The position numbers and the translations under genes are program-made. Below the pieces are notes generated by a model, which was not told where the DNA came from, made no database searches, and saw nothing but the letters and a program-made list of their open reading frames with translations. Below are positions 8,056 to 16,553 of a stretch of DNA of 64,000 bases, piece by piece. The DNA lies in contig JBBRDW010000004.1 of the NCBI GenBank assembly GCA_038203525.1, positions 1-64,000 of the forward strand. Reading direction: 5' to 3'. Source of the stretch: Limnovirga sp038203525. Lineage in GTDB: Bacteria; Bacteroidota; Bacteroidia; Chitinophagales; Chitinophagaceae. Numbering within the stretch: the first letter of the stretch is position 1; every line of letters starts with the position of its first letter.

Positions 8056-9456
8056 ATGACGCATAGAATTTTAATTATTGATGATGACATTGATATGTGC
8101 CTGCTGCTCAGTCGCTTTTTGAACAAGCACAACTACGAAACAGAAACCGCTCATTCAGCCAGTAAGGGTATTGCGAAATTTAAAGAAGGCAATTTTGATA
8201 TCGTAATTTCCGATTACCGCCTCGGCGATATGGATGGCAAAGACGTACTTGTAGAAATAAAAAAAGAAAAGCCTGCAACCATTGTTCTCATCATAACTGG
8301 CTACAGCGATATTAAAACTGCAGTAGACATTATTAAACTTGGGGCCTACGACTACATTACCAAGCCGTTAATACCGGATGAAGTTTTGAATGTTCTTAAG
8401 AATGCTATAGATCGGCCAGGTACCAGCAATAATGATCAAAACAGGAATAAAAATGTTGAAACTTTATTTTCGCCGGGAGAAGGTTTTAACAATGATTTTA
8501 TGCTTGGGCAATCTGCTGCAACAAAAGAATTATACCAGCAGATCGCAATTGTAGCGCCCACCAACTACAGTATTATTCTTTATGGTGAAAGCGGCACCGG
8601 CAAAGAAGTGATGGCAAGAACCATACATGAAATGAGCAGCAGAAAAGGCCAGCCCTTTATTGCAATGGATTGCGGTACACTTTCAAAAGAACTTGCAACA
8701 AGCGAACTTTTCGGGCATGTAAAAGGCGCTTTTACGGGTGCACTTATCGATAAAACGGGCCATTTTGAACTGGCCAACGGTGGAACTCTCTTTCTTGACG
8801 AAGTGGCCAATTTAGCTTACGATGTGCAGGCGGCTTTGCTGCGTGTACTGCAGGAAAGAAAGATAAAAAAAGTGGGTGGTACAAAAGAAATGGATATTGA
8901 TGTGCGGATCATCATAGCGTCAAACGAAAACCTTCAGCTCGCATACCAGCGGGGCTCGTTCAGGGAAGATCTTTACCACAGGTTCAATGAATTTTCAATA
9001 GATCTTCCGCCATTAAGGAACAGGAGAGGTGATATTCCGCTGTTTGCAGAATTTTTTCTTAATAAAACCAATGCAGAGCTGGGTAAATCAATAGAAGGTA
9101 TAGATGAAAAAGTAATGGATGCTTTTATAAACTACTCGTGGCCGGGCAATTTACGGGAATTTCGCAATGTAATGCGGCGTGCTGTTTTACTTACACCAAA
9201 AGGTAATATTACGCTTAAAACGCTCCCTCCCGAAATTGCAGGCCATCCGGTTACGTCAGGTAATATTTCGATGTTGGCAACAGGCTTAAAAAAAGAGCCT
9301 GCCCTTAAAGATGCAGCATCAAAAGCAGAGTACGAAACTATTATGAAAGTGCTTAAAGAAGTAAATAACAATAAGTCTAAAGCTGCAGACCTGCTGAGTA
9401 TTGATAGAAAAACGCTTTACAATAAGATAAAGATTTACGAAGATTCGCAGCTTTAA
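8056..9456 (+). CDS. NtrC-family sigma-54-dependent response regulator
   Basis: 466 residues with three domains. The receiver (1-120) has D9/D10/D11 and phosphoacceptor D53 (VISDYRLGDMDG). The AAA+ sigma-54 interaction domain (about 150-385) has Walker A GESGTGKE, the sigma-54-contact loop GAFTGA, Walker B GTLFLDE and the SWPGNLREF sensor motif. A Fis-type helix-turn-helix lies at the C-terminus (NNKSKAADLLSIDRKTLYNK). It should activate sigma-54 promoters when phosphorylated. The cognate kinase is not adjacent; the CHASE3 kinase at 4442 is the closest. Confidence 0.95.
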   Translation: MTHRILIIDDDIDMCLLLSRFLNKHNYETETAHSASKGIAKFKEGNFDIVISDYRLGDMDGKDVLVEIKKEKPATIVLIITGYSDIKTAVDIIKLGAYDYITKPLIPDEVLNVLKNAIDRPGTSNNDQNRNKNVETLFSPGEGFNNDFMLGQSAATKELYQQIAIVAPTNYSIILYGESGTGKEVMARTIHEMSSRKGQPFIAMDCGTLSKELATSELFGHVKGAFTGALIDKTGHFELANGGTLFLDEVANLAYDVQAALLRVLQERKIKKVGGTKEMDIDVRIIIASNENLQLAYQRGSFREDLYHRFNEFSIDLPPLRNRRGDIPLFAEFFLNKTNAELGKSIEGIDEKVMDAFINYSWPGNLREFRNVMRRAVLLTPKGNITLKTLPPEIAGHPVTSGNISMLATGLKKEPALKDAASKAEYETIMKVLKEVNNNKSKAADLLSIDRKTLYNKIKIYEDSQL

Positions 9457-9479
9457 TTAACGCTGAATATTGTTATAAG

Positions 9480-9520
9480 AAAATTCCTTTTTATTGGCCC
9501 GGCTAATGAAAAGGAATTTT
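9480..9520. terminator. Perfect 12-bp stem enclosing one end of an R copy
   Basis: AAAATTCCTTTT at 9480-9491 and AAAAGGAATTTT at 9509-9520 are exact inverted repeats, with the R-end sequence TATTGGCCCGGCTAATG as the loop. It lies 24 bp past the NtrC-type gene in a convergent gap and could terminate transcription in either direction. Confidence 0.5.
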
Positions 9521-9546
9521 GCTTTTGTTGCGTCGCACTCTTGTAC
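9487..9546 (-). repeat. R repeat, copy 5 (type I core, extended arm)
   Basis: GGCCCGGC end, spacer, TTGCGTCGCACTCTTGTAC at 9528-9546. The outer arm continues to about 9592 as ATTGAGCTTTTATCGCAGCG and AGATTGAAGCG, the extension also seen in copies near 39.2, 41.8, 44.8 and 47.4 kb. Confidence 0.85.
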
Positions 9547-9703
9547 TTTCTGATACTTTATTGAGCTTTTATCGCAGCGAAGATTGAAGCGAACGATGGT
9601 ATTAACAACACCAACTGAGCCGGTCACCGTGCTGATAGCTAACTAAAGCCGATTTTTTGAAACTCAGGCGTTGCTTGCGGAATACTTTTGCTGGCGTTCT
9701 TTG

Positions 9704-10276
9704 TTATTGTTTGTTCACTATATAATTCAGTTCAGTTACCCCGCAAGCAAATTGTCTGGTAGTCAATAACCGTAGTTTTATTTTGTCTTTGATGTCGGCA
9801 AACAATGGAATGCCTTGTCCAAGAATAATTGGATTAACAAATAGCCAGTAGCCGTCAATTAAATTAAGTTGCATAAGTGAATGTGTTGCTGTCGGGCTAC
9901 CAAAAAGCAAAATGTCTTCACCCGCTTGTTGTTTTATTTCAGTTATGCTATCCGAAAGATTATCGCTAATAATTTTTGTATTAGTCAAATCTGCGCCTTG
10001 CATGGTTTTTGATAAAACAACTTTGCAAACTTTGCTATACCACTTCGAATGTTCAATGTCGTGCCTCGTCGCTGTCGGCTTGTCTGCGGCGGTTGGCCAG
10101 TAATTTTCCATCATCTGATAAGTTATTCGTCCATATAATGCATTGTCCACTTCGCTTATCCGCTTACCAACATGATCAAAGATTTCTTCATCAACTTTAA
10201 TCCAGTCCATCTCTCCGTTCAATCCTGCTACAAAACCGTCGAGCGATAGGTGCATAAATGAAATTATTTTTCTCAT
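9704..10276 (-). CDS. Dihydrofolate reductase family protein (RibD C-terminal-like)
   Basis: 190 residues resembling the RibD C-terminal/DHFR fold of the YwjB/YyaP group: the N-terminal strand MRKIISFMHLSLDGFVAG with its SLDG turn, YGRITYQMM in the nucleotide-binding region, LLFGSPTATHSLMQLNLIDG near residue 135 and a closing strand at VTELNYI. The fold binds NADPH; these proteins are called putative reductases and their physiological substrate is generally unknown. It is cytosolic and monocistronic, convergent with the NtrC-type gene. Confidence 0.88.
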   Translation of the reverse strand: MRKIISFMHLSLDGFVAGLNGEMDWIKVDEEIFDHVGKRISEVDNALYGRITYQMMENYWPTAADKPTATRHDIEHSKWYSKVCKVVLSKTMQGADLTNTKIISDNLSDSITEIKQQAGEDILLFGSPTATHSLMQLNLIDGYWLFVNPIILGQGIPLFADIKDKIKLRLLTTRQFACGVTELNYIVNKQ

Positions 10277-10535
10277 ACAGTTCTATTTTTTATTGTTGAC
10301 TATTATTTGCTACTGTCATCTTACAATGACGGTTAAGGCCTGTATTGGCGCAGGTAAACGCAATTTATAAAAAAATAGCTGTTGTATTTTAATACTTTTC
10401 CATGCATTTTTTTAATTGCAGTTTCGCTAATTCAGTTTTCAATATTCTATTGATGCTCTGGCCCATGATCATCGCTGAACAACAGCAAGCCGCAGTAATC
10501 TTCGTTTGCATAAAAGCTGCATAGAATATCTAACC

Positions 10536-10591
10536 GTACAAGAGTGCGACGCAACAAAAGCCACATTATTAAACTAAAGCCAGGCTCAAAA
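10536..10591 (+). repeat. R repeat, copy 6 (type I core)
   Basis: Exact 20-nt core at 10536-10555, right end CCAGGCTCAAAA. It lies in the divergent gap (10277-10645) upstream of kdsA. An open frame from 10544 into kdsA runs through this repeat and should not be taken as kdsA coding sequence. Confidence 0.85.
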
Positions 10592-10645
10592 GATGCTAAA
10601 ATTTCTGCCTTGAAAAATTTAAAAAACACCCGTTACATTTGCAGT

Positions 10646-11467
10646 ATGGAACAATTTCTTACAAGCCTCTTCGCCGGGCAGGAGTATGATGAAAAAAATT
10701 TTTTTCTTATAGCCGGCCCCTGCGTTGTTGAAAGCGAAGAACTGTTAAATGAAGTGGCAGACAAAGTTTATAAAGTTTGCAAAAGATTGGGCATTCCCTA
10801 TATTTTTAAAGCAAGCTACCGTAAAGCCAACAGAACCAGTGCCGCATCGTTTACCGGCCTTGGCGATGATACAGGATTAAGCCTGTTGAAAAAGATAAAA
10901 GATACTTACGGGCTGCCTGTTACCAGCGATATTCATGCACACGATGAAGCCGCGATTGCAGCCACATACCTTGATATTTTACAGATACCTGCTTTTCTTT
11001 GCAGACAAACAGATTTACTGGTTGCTGCCGCAGAAACGGGTAAAATTGTGAATGTAAAAAAAGGGCAGTTTTCCAGCGGCCCCGCCATGAAGTTTGCCGT
11101 AGAGAAAATAAGGAATGCAGATAACAGTAAAATTATGCTTACCGAAAGGGGCAATAGCTTTGGCTATCAGGACATGGTTGTAGATTATCGTAATATTCCC
11201 TGGATGCAGGACCATGGTACGCCCGTTATAATGGATTGTACACATAGCCTTCAGCAACCCAACCAGGCCAGCGGCGTAACGGGCGGTAATCCGCAAATGA
11301 TTGGCATTGTTGCAAAAGCAGCTATAGCTGCGGGCGCAAACGGGTTATTTATTGAAACACACCCACACCCTGCAATAGCCAAAAGCGATGGTGCCAATAT
11401 GCTGCGTTTAGACCTGTTGGAGAATTTACTGGAACAACTGGTAAAGTTGCGCAAGGCGGTAGTTTAA
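10646..11467 (+). CDS. kdsA: 3-deoxy-8-phosphooctulonate synthase (KDO-8-P synthase)
   Basis: 273 residues from ATG at 10646 (MEQFLTSLFAGQ). It condenses phosphoenolpyruvate with arabinose 5-phosphate to make KDO-8-P for lipopolysaccharide inner core. Hallmarks are FFLIAGPCVVES at the N-terminus, IFKASYRKANR, the GLPVTSDIHAHDEA segment, PAFLCRQTDLLVAAA, NVKKGQF and the C-terminal GGNPQMIGIVAKAAIAAGAN and FIETHPHP motifs. The reading frame is open 34 codons further upstream, but that part is an R repeat and falls before the family's usual start. The product is cytosolic. Confidence 0.96.
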   Translation: MEQFLTSLFAGQEYDEKNFFLIAGPCVVESEELLNEVADKVYKVCKRLGIPYIFKASYRKANRTSAASFTGLGDDTGLSLLKKIKDTYGLPVTSDIHAHDEAAIAATYLDILQIPAFLCRQTDLLVAAAETGKIVNVKKGQFSSGPAMKFAVEKIRNADNSKIMLTERGNSFGYQDMVVDYRNIPWMQDHGTPVIMDCTHSLQQPNQASGVTGGNPQMIGIVAKAAIAAGANGLFIETHPHPAIAKSDGANMLRLDLLENLLEQLVKLRKAVV

Positions 11468-11477
11468 TAATAGAGTT

Positions 11478-12548
11478 TCAAAATTGCTCGGCACAAAAAG
11501 TTGGGTGGCTGCCCCAGTCATTTTTGGAATTTGAATTTTTGGCAAGGTTAGCAGCTGTATTTGCCACAACCATTTCCCTTGGCAGAACACCAAACTCTTT
11601 TTTAAAACTTGCTGCAAAATGCCCGAGGTTTGAATAACCTACCATAATACCTACTTCCTTTACAGCGAATCTTCCCAGCAGCAATAATGTTTTAGCTCTT
11701 TGCATCCTGTTCTTTTGGTAATATTCGTAAACGGGCAGACCGTACATCGATTTGAAATCTTTTTTTAGTTTGGTTGGGCTCATTGCAGCCAGCCTGGAGA
11801 GTGTTGCAATAACAGGCGGTGTGCCCGAGTAATCTTTTACCAAAAGCGCTTCCACTTTTATTAGGCGGATTATTTCATCGTCTTTAAGCTTAACAAGCTG
11901 GCTATTCTTTTCGAGTTTATCAATAAACCCGATTATAAATTTTTCAACCAGCAGCATAACACGGTTATAAATGAACTTTGACAGCAGGGGGTGTTCAATT
12001 TTTTCTTTAATAAGTTCATCCATTATTATCCGGTATTCCGTATCAATAAGCTCAAGGTTAATATTCTTTAAAAGCATTGAGAAATAGTTGCTTAAGAATT
12101 TATCGGCCATCTCGGCCCCAAAGCAAGTGTTAAGAAAATCATTTCCAAAAATGATTCTGATTGACCTTATTCGCATTTTTGGCGGGATAATAAATTTCGT
12201 ATTCATTAGTGAACTCGTTAATAAAACAGTATTATGCTGCAGATTATAACTGTGTTGTTCATTGATGAATTTAGCAGTATCCATACCGCCGTTAACTGAT
12301 TCATTAAATTGTAAAATAAAGTATTGCTGGTTGGTGGATGCAAGCCGGTGCATTATAAGTCCATCGTTAAAAGATCCATCGCTTATTAGTACCGAGAGCT
12401 CGTCGGGCAGGTTATAGGCAATGGAATACCCTTCTCCAATCCTTGATGTTATACGCACAAAATTATCTTGTAACGGCACCTGAAATGAAAGGGCCATTGC
12501 ATTTAGTAAACCTTTATAATCATTGTTATTGTAGGTTATTTCCAGCAT
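11478..12548 (-). CDS. AraC-family transcriptional regulator (paralogue A)
   Basis: 356 residues. The C-terminal quarter is an AraC/XylS double helix-turn-helix: IATLSRLAAMSPTKLKKDFK for the first, KEVGIMVGYSNLGHFAASFK and KEFGVLPREM for the second. The N-terminal 240 residues resemble the effector/dimer domain of PchR-like regulators. It ends convergently 10 bp from kdsA and starts 6 bp after the gene at 12555, which is a clear paralogue: both have MLEITYNN/MIKIEYNL-type starts and the GLPVxxYYQKxRMxxAKxxLL segment. The two are probably co-transcribed. Effector and targets are unknown. Confidence 0.9.
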   Translation of the reverse strand: MLEITYNNNDYKGLLNAMALSFQVPLQDNFVRITSRIGEGYSIAYNLPDELSVLISDGSFNDGLIMHRLASTNQQYFILQFNESVNGGMDTAKFINEQHSYNLQHNTVLLTSSLMNTKFIIPPKMRIRSIRIIFGNDFLNTCFGAEMADKFLSNYFSMLLKNINLELIDTEYRIIMDELIKEKIEHPLLSKFIYNRVMLLVEKFIIGFIDKLEKNSQLVKLKDDEIIRLIKVEALLVKDYSGTPPVIATLSRLAAMSPTKLKKDFKSMYGLPVYEYYQKNRMQRAKTLLLLGRFAVKEVGIMVGYSNLGHFAASFKKEFGVLPREMVVANTAANLAKNSNSKNDWGSHPTFCAEQF

Positions 12549-12554
12549 GCGTTT

Positions 12555-13508
12555 TTATTTTAGCGGGGCAGCAATTTCAACGGGTAGTTGTTCAAAAACC
12601 TTAAAGAAAGCTTTATTGAAACTGCCCAGTCCCGAAAAGCCAAGAGCTGCCGCTGTTTGGCCAGGAGAATATTTTTTTGAAAGCAACATGGCTTTGGCTT
12701 TATTCATACGGTGCTTCTGGTAGTATTGGTTAACCGGTAAGCCAAAAACCATTTTAAAAAGTATCTTCATTTTGGAAGGGCTCATGGCAGCCATCCGCGA
12801 AAGTCGGGCAATAGAAGGCGGTGGTTGCGAAAGTTCCTTCAATAGTTCCTTTTCAACCTGTTTAATATTCTCCAGTTCGTCAGGTGCTATTTTAAAAGAA
12901 GTGTTTACGTTCTCAATCCTCGTAAAAAGACGGGTAAAAAACCGCTCCAGTATCAGCATTATCCTATTTTGCACTATTATCTGCTCAAAAGTTTTACTGG
13001 AACTTAAATTCATCAGCTCATTTATTAAACGCCTGTATTCGGCATCCATCATTTCATATATAAGCAGGGGCGATTTTAAAGCAATATAATTCTTCAAAAT
13101 ATTTCCCGCATCTTCATCAGCAAGATACCTGTCAAGCCAGTTTTTACTTATAAGAATATTCACGTTTCTCAGGCAGGTTTGGGCAGAAGTCATATAAAAC
13201 CATTCCTGGTCTGTTTTTGAAAAAAAAACGGAAGAATGAATATTACCATCAGCCTCTGTTGCCTCGTCAAGTCGAAGAATATAAAAATCTTTTGCTGATT
13301 TTTTTCGGTGAAAGAGAACATCTCCAAATGCAGTATAGTCGTGTATCATTACCTGCAAACCATTATTAAGGGCGATAAATTTTATAAAACCCTCACCTGT
13401 ATTAGAGGGGAGATAGAAAAGATTATTGGATATTTTGACCTTCAGGCATTTTGCAAAATGCATGAAGGTTTCGTCAAAGCTTGTAAGGTTGTATTCAATC
13501 TTAATCAC
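12555..13508 (-). CDS. AraC-family transcriptional regulator (paralogue B)
   Basis: 317 residues, upstream partner of the gene at 11478. The AraC helix-turn-helix pair is IARLSRMAAMSPSKMKILFK and GQTAAALGFSGLGSFNKAFF followed by KVFEQLP. The start codon at 13508 is GTG (GTG ATT AAG); the nearby ATG at 13515 is out of frame. The tandem arrangement and shared motifs point to gene duplication. A PspC-like gene lies just upstream on the same strand, so all three may form one unit. Confidence 0.9.
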   Translation of the reverse strand: MIKIEYNLTSFDETFMHFAKCLKVKISNNLFYLPSNTGEGFIKFIALNNGLQVMIHDYTAFGDVLFHRKKSAKDFYILRLDEATEADGNIHSSVFFSKTDQEWFYMTSAQTCLRNVNILISKNWLDRYLADEDAGNILKNYIALKSPLLIYEMMDAEYRRLINELMNLSSSKTFEQIIVQNRIMLILERFFTRLFTRIENVNTSFKIAPDELENIKQVEKELLKELSQPPPSIARLSRMAAMSPSKMKILFKMVFGLPVNQYYQKHRMNKAKAMLLSKKYSPGQTAAALGFSGLGSFNKAFFKVFEQLPVEIAAPLK

Positions 13509-13524
13509 TTTACATAACTATTTT

Positions 13525-13746
13525 TTAAAGGTACTTTAAAGGGTTTCGCCTGGCAGAAAGTATATATTTTTTTATGTTTAGCCAAAATGCCATCACCATA
13601 TAAATAATGACCGGAGAACCTAGTGTTAAAAAAGAAATATAAATAAACCAAAGCCGTATACGCGTTGCCGCTATGCCTAATTTATTACCAATGGCCGAGC
13701 AGACGCCAAAAGCCTGCCATTCTATAAAATATTTTAACCTGTACAT
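13525..13746 (-). CDS. PspC domain-containing small membrane protein
   Basis: 73 residues with the PspC core: the family pattern of an N-terminal FGVCSAIGNKLGIAATRIRL segment, then a long hydrophobic helix (WFIYISFLTLGSPVIIYMVM). PspC-domain proteins are inner-membrane components linked to phage-shock and envelope-stress signalling. The C-terminus is short and basic. It begins at ATG 13746 and ends 17 bp before the GTG start of the next gene, so it may be co-transcribed with the two AraC regulators. Confidence 0.88.
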   Translation of the reverse strand: MYRLKYFIEWQAFGVCSAIGNKLGIAATRIRLWFIYISFLTLGSPVIIYMVMAFWLNIKKYILSARRNPLKYL

Positions 13747-13842
13747 GGCCGTAATTTAAGAAAATGTATTGGTAAAATACAAACACTTTTAATAAACATT
13801 TCTTTTGTTGTAAATTCGCTGCAGCCGAAAATCAGGAAATAA

Positions 13843-13900
13843 TTTTTTGGGCCCGGCTTTAAAACATGAATCAGGCTTTTGTTGCGTCGCACTCTTGTGC
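13843..13900 (-). repeat. R repeat, copy 7 (type I core)
   Basis: TTTTTTGGGCCCGGCTTTA end, spacer, GTTGCGTCGCACTCTTGTGC at 13881-13900, in the divergent gap between the PspC gene and aconitase. Confidence 0.88.
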
Positions 13901-14056
13901 TTTCAGTAATTATTTCAACAAATAACGACTCAGCAATTTAACCTGCAATCAATGCATAACAAAAGCTTCCAAAAAATTTTAAGATACGGTATTCCGGCAG
14001 TCAGCTAATTAAATAAAAATCGTAAATCTGCATACCAAAATTTAAAAGTATATTTT

Positions 14057-16324
14057 ATGGCATTTGACATTGACATGATAAAAAACCTCTACGCAGCTAT
14101 GCCTGCAAAAACAGAGGCGGCCCGCAAAGTACTCGGAAGACAATTAACCTTAGCTGAAAAAATCCTGTTCTCGCACCTGCATGCAGACCAGAAATTAGAA
14201 AGCTTTGGCAGAGGCAAAAACTACGTAGACTTCGCACCAGACCGTGTGGCAATGCAGGATGCAACTGCCCAAATGGCCCTGCTTCAGTTTATGCAGGCAG
14301 GCAGACCACAGGTAGCCGTTCCTTCTACCGTACATTGCGATCACCTCATCCAGGCGAAAGCCGGTGCAGTAGAAGATTTAAATACGGCAAAATCGGTAAA
14401 CAAAGAAGTGTACGATTTTCTTGCCAGCGTTTCCAACAAATACGGTATTGGTTTCTGGAAACCAGGCGCGGGAATTATTCACCAGGTGGTTTTGGAAAAC
14501 TATGCATTCCCTGGTGGAATGATGATTGGTACAGATTCACACACACCGAATGCTGGCGGTCTCGGAATGATTGCAATTGGCGTTGGTGGTGCAGATGCCT
14601 GCGATGTAATGGCTGGTTTGCCGTGGGAACTGAAATGGCCCAAACTCATCGGTATAAAACTTACCGGCAAAATGAGCGGCTGGACAAGCGCAAAAGATAT
14701 TATTTTAAAAGTTGCAGGTATACTTACTGTAAAAGGTGGTACCGGCGCCATAGTTGAATATTTTGGCGAAGGCGCTGATAGTCTTAGCGCAACCGGAAAA
14801 GGAACCATTTGTAACATGGGTGCTGAAATTGGAGCAACCTGCTCACTGTTTGCTTACGACGAAAAGATGGCTGCTTATTTACAGTCTACAGAGCGTTCAG
14901 ATGTGGCCGCTTTGGCAGATGCAGTGAAGGCCGAGCTTCGCCCGGATAACGATGTGTATGAAAATCCTGCCAATTATTACGACCAGGTAATTGAAATAAA
15001 TCTGAACGAGTTAGAGCCCTATGTTAACGGGCCCTTTACGCCTGATCTTGCATGGCCCATCAGCAAATTTGCCGATGCCGTTAGAACAAACAACTGGCCA
15101 GAGCGTTTGGAAGTTGCATTGATAGGTTCCTGCACAAACTCCTCTTACGAGGATATAACCCGTTCTGCTTCTCTTGCAAAACAGGCTACCGATAAGGGTT
15201 TGAAAGCAAAATCAGAATTTACAATTACGCCAGGCTCCGAACTGGTTCGCTTTACGATTGAACGTGATGGATTGTTAGATACATTCGAACAGATTGGCGG
15301 TATTGTATTAGCCAATGCATGCGGCCCTTGTATAGGTCAATGGGCAAGACACATGGATGACCCTTCGAGGAAGAACTCCATCATTACATCTTTCAACAGA
15401 AATTTTGCAAAACGTAATGATGGTAATGCAAGCACGCATGCTTTTGTTGCTTCGCCTGAAATTGTTACAGCCTTCGCAATAGCAGGTGATCTTACTTTTA
15501 ACCCTTTAACCGATTCTTTAAAAAATGAGGCTGGCGAAAGCGTAATGCTGGATGAGCCAACAGGTTTCGAATTGCCACCAAATGGCTTTGCCGTTGAAGA
15601 TGCTGGCTTTCAGGCACCGGCTGCAGATGGCAGCGCTATTGAGGTAGCTGTTGCGGAAGACAGCCAGCGTTTGCAATTGCTCGCTCCTTTTGCTGCATGG
15701 GAAGGGGTGGACATTAAGGGTTTAAAACTGTTGATTAAAGCAAAAGGTAAATGTACCACCGATCATATCTCAATGGCTGGGCCCTGGTTAAAATTCCGTG
15801 GACACCTTGATAATATTTCCAATAACATGCTGATTGGTGCTATCAATTTTTTCAATGAAAAATCTGATTCGGTAAAGAGTGCATTAACAGGTGAATACGG
15901 CCCGGTACCTGCAACACAGCGTACGTATAAAGCCGCGGGAATTGGCTCAATAGTTATAGGAGATGAGAACTATGGTGAGGGAAGTTCACGTGAACATGCG
16001 GCTATGGAACCGCGCCACCTTGGTGTTCGCGCTATTCTGGTAAAATCATTTGCACGCATTCACGAAACAAATTTAAAAAAGCAGGGAATGCTTGCTCTAA
16101 CATTTGACAATAAGGAAGATTATGACAAGGTGCAGGAAGATGACAATATTGATATTGTAGGACTAACTGATTTTGCTCCTGGAAAATCTTTAATGGTAGT
16201 GCTTAATCATAAGGATGGCAGTGCTGATTCTATCATTGTAAACCATACTTATAATGAACCGCAGATAGAATGGTTTAAGGCGGGTGGTGCACTAAATATC
16301 ATCAGGAAAAATTTTGTAGCATAA
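14057..16324 (+). CDS. Aconitate hydratase
   Basis: 755 residues, the length of mitochondrial-type aconitases found in Bacteroidota. It interconverts citrate and isocitrate in the TCA cycle using a [4Fe-4S] cluster. Visible landmarks are VPSTVHCDHLIQA, MIGTDSHTPNAGGLGMIAIG, the cluster cysteine in GSCTNSSYEDI and the paired cysteines in NACGPCIGQW; the C-terminal swivel domain has TDHISMAGPW, GEGSSREHAAMEPRHLGVRA and the active-site SFARIHETNLKKQG region. It is cytosolic and monocistronic, with a strong terminator at 16346. Confidence 0.97.
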   Translation: MAFDIDMIKNLYAAMPAKTEAARKVLGRQLTLAEKILFSHLHADQKLESFGRGKNYVDFAPDRVAMQDATAQMALLQFMQAGRPQVAVPSTVHCDHLIQAKAGAVEDLNTAKSVNKEVYDFLASVSNKYGIGFWKPGAGIIHQVVLENYAFPGGMMIGTDSHTPNAGGLGMIAIGVGGADACDVMAGLPWELKWPKLIGIKLTGKMSGWTSAKDIILKVAGILTVKGGTGAIVEYFGEGADSLSATGKGTICNMGAEIGATCSLFAYDEKMAAYLQSTERSDVAALADAVKAELRPDNDVYENPANYYDQVIEINLNELEPYVNGPFTPDLAWPISKFADAVRTNNWPERLEVALIGSCTNSSYEDITRSASLAKQATDKGLKAKSEFTITPGSELVRFTIERDGLLDTFEQIGGIVLANACGPCIGQWARHMDDPSRKNSIITSFNRNFAKRNDGNASTHAFVASPEIVTAFAIAGDLTFNPLTDSLKNEAGESVMLDEPTGFELPPNGFAVEDAGFQAPAADGSAIEVAVAEDSQRLQLLAPFAAWEGVDIKGLKLLIKAKGKCTTDHISMAGPWLKFRGHLDNISNNMLIGAINFFNEKSDSVKSALTGEYGPVPATQRTYKAAGIGSIVIGDENYGEGSSREHAAMEPRHLGVRAILVKSFARIHETNLKKQGMLALTFDNKEDYDKVQEDDNIDIVGLTDFAPGKSLMVVLNHKDGSADSIIVNHTYNEPQIEWFKAGGALNIIRKNFVA

Positions 16325-16345
16325 TAAAGTTTTCATGAATTTTAT

Positions 16346-16371
16346 AAAGGCGGCAAATATTTGCCGCCTTT
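16346..16371. terminator. Perfect palindromic terminator after aconitase
   Basis: AAAGGCGGCAAAT/ATTTGCCGCCTTT, a 26-bp uninterrupted palindrome with A-rich and T-rich flanks, 21 bp after the stop codon. Confidence 0.8.
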
Positions 16372-16409
16372 ATTATTACGGCTGTTTATCAGTTCATACC
16401 TATTCTACT

Positions 16410-16465
16410 GTACAAGAGTGCGACGCAAGGAACGATGCCATAAATTAACAATGCTGGGTTCAAAA
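16410..16465 (+). repeat. R repeat, copy 8 (type I core)
   Basis: Exact 19-nt core at 16410-16428, then GGAACGATGCCA and the right end GCTGGGTTCAAAA, between co-directional genes. Confidence 0.85.
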
Positions 16466-16553
16466 GCCCTCACATATTTTTCAATAGTAAGCCAGTTGGT
16501 TTTTACGCATAATAAGCTGTTTCTTTGCAACCATTTTAAAAACACTTTAAAGC

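Noticed and set aside
10544..10645. 34 extra N-terminal codons of kdsA
   Set aside because: They are encoded by an R copy and lie before the conserved start of the family.
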